Positions 63,047 to 64,000 of a DNA stretch of 64,000 nucleotides are shown piece after piece. The DNA comes from an uncultured Microbulbifer sp. GTDB lineage: Bacteria > Pseudomonadota > Gammaproteobacteria > Pseudomonadales > Cellvibrionaceae. The translations under genes were made by a program, and so were the position numbers. The number at the start of each line of letters is the position of its first letter. Position 1 is the stretch's first letter. The notes under the pieces were generated by a model. That model was not told the DNA's origin and did no database searches. It was given only the letters and a program-made list of their open reading frames with translations. The stretch is taken from contig NZ_CANMKV010000023.1 of the NCBI RefSeq assembly GCF_947498635.1, positions 1-64,000 of the forward strand, in the 5' to 3' direction.

Positions 63047-63493
63047 CTTAACCTCCAATTTAATGAAGGCAATTTAACAGTGCGTGTCACTAGCGCCGGA
63101 ACAAAATATTAATGGTTCATAGATGTGATCAATAGCCTCAGAAGCAGATAAGTGGTGAAGAATAACTACCGAGCCATTGAGTTAGGGGTTGGCTTATTAC
63201 CTCCGAATCAGGTTGATGAAGGCAACTCAATAAAAGATAAATAACCTGACCTTGACCCATTTGTCACCCAATGCAAATTATTCACCGCATGGAATCGGCA
63301 AAAACTCTTACACCTCCCGGTTACGCACTTATCCCATATGACAGCCCTAAGGGGTGATACTTTTTAGCCTGTAGCGACTAAGACGGCATAGATTCCCCCA
63401 TTGAACACAACTGATGGAACCGTACCACTTAGTGGGAGTCCACCATTTATCCATTTACCGGCCAATACCTTATAGAGATAAATCGGGGGAGCA
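63047..63493. other. divergent intergenic region
   Basis: 447 bp between the barrel gene (-) and the lipoprotein gene (+). No gene seen. Promoters for both, and any binding site of the LytTR regulator, should be here. Confidence 0.5.
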
Positions 63494-64000
63494 ATGCCAG
63501 GTTCAATAAAAATCATTACCGCAGTCGCTTTAGCCACCTTTCTGACAGCTTGCAGTGGCGGCTCCAGCAGTAGCGGTGGTTCAGACAACAAACAAAACAA
63601 CAATGACAGCAGTACAGACACGGGGTCAGGAGACAGCAGCACAGATACTGATACCGGTGACTATTCATTTAATCCCGCCACTCCTCTGGCTACATTGGTG
63701 GTAGGCAATAATGAGTATGCACAGGGGACCTTACAGCTTGAAAATACTGACAGTAAAAGTCCCTCCTTCCAAGCTGGCACTTTTACCGGGGAATATGGCG
63801 ATTTCAAACTCTACGAGAGTGGTAATTGGGAATATCGGCTGAACAGTAACACCAACACACTAAATAACGGCGCCTCGGTTCAAGACACCCTTACCTTTCT
63901 CCTGAGCAATGGTGATCGACTCTCAGTGAATTTTTCGATTCAGACTGTAGTGGCCACTCAAAACAGCATTGTATTTGTTCTAGTCAATTTTTCAGATACC
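63494..64000 (+). CDS. lipoprotein with VCBS-like domain (3' end outside the window)
   Basis: A partial frame of 169 codons from ATG 63494 (GGGGGAG upstream), open to the window end. The leader ends ATFLTAC, a lipobox. A low-complexity Ser/Gly/Asp/Thr linker (about 20-55) leads to a beta domain with GDFKLYESGNWEYRLN and SVQDTLTFLLSNGDRLSVNF, the pattern of VCBS-type repeats. A surface or adhesin role is possible but cannot be settled from a fragment. Confidence 0.75.
   Translation, partial: MPGSIKIITAVALATFLTACSGGSSSSGGSDNKQNNNDSSTDTGSGDSSTDTDTGDYSFNPATPLATLVVGNNEYAQGTLQLENTDSKSPSFQAGTFTGEYGDFKLYESGNWEYRLNSNTNTLNNGASVQDTLTFLLSNGDRLSVNFSIQTVVATQNSIVFVLVNFSDT

Overview
The window looks like the chromosome of a marine or halotolerant gammaproteobacterium, probably of the Cellvibrionales/Microbulbifer type. 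That placement is inferred from gene content, not tested. Supporting content: AlaA, EpmC, FldB, MnmC, TrmL, DusC, BolA and DjlA of gammaproteobacterial type, a Na+-pumping oxaloacetate decarboxylase (OadGAB), OmpW and PhoD-like secreted proteins. Most of the window is compact and moderately GC-rich. The 26-39 kb stretch is gene-poor and clearly AT-rich.

Layout. 0-21 kb is housekeeping: two tRNAs (Gly, Glu) behind a strong promoter; msrB with a DUF1499 gene; alaA; a five-gene overlapping operon (epmC, 5'-3' exonuclease, pdxB, ATP-NAD kinase-like, RNA methyltransferase-like); tusA; small enzymes; a GcvR-like ACT protein, trmL, fldB, mnmC; a DUF502 protein, glutaminyl cyclase, recQ and mmsA. 21-27 kb holds an OmpW-like barrel with Asp-rich loops, bolA, djlA, a two-haem lipoprotein, a LysR regulator, a secreted protein and a glutamine amidotransferase.

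27.4-39.2 kb is the striking region. It carries seven intact genes for one family of small secreted proteins (169-179 aa, two conserved cysteines, C-terminal ...VxSE), plus at least four decayed or truncated copies. Each intact gene is alone, with a shared 26-nt upstream element 77-90 nt before the start codon and a shared hairpin after the stop. The hairpin stem changes with compensating pairs between copies. The first three copies arose by tandem duplication of a segment that also carried the 3' half of the amidotransferase gene, whose remnants lie between them. A broken IS30-family element sits beside a copy that has lost its 5' half. I do not recognise the family. The layout suggests a surface or extracellular protein family that expands by duplication.

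39-64 kb: a zinc alcohol dehydrogenase and a DUF1275 protein; a coiled-coil cysteine protein; oadGAB; dusC; an ABC exporter operon with a LolA-like protein; a gluzincin-type metallopeptidase; a membrane-anchored glutaredoxin; a divergent PhoD-like phosphatase; an aminotransferase-amidase pair; an Ldh-family oxidoreductase; and a LytTR two-component system with an outer-membrane protein. The window ends inside a secreted VCBS-like lipoprotein gene. No rRNA, CRISPR array, intact prophage or replication origin was seen.
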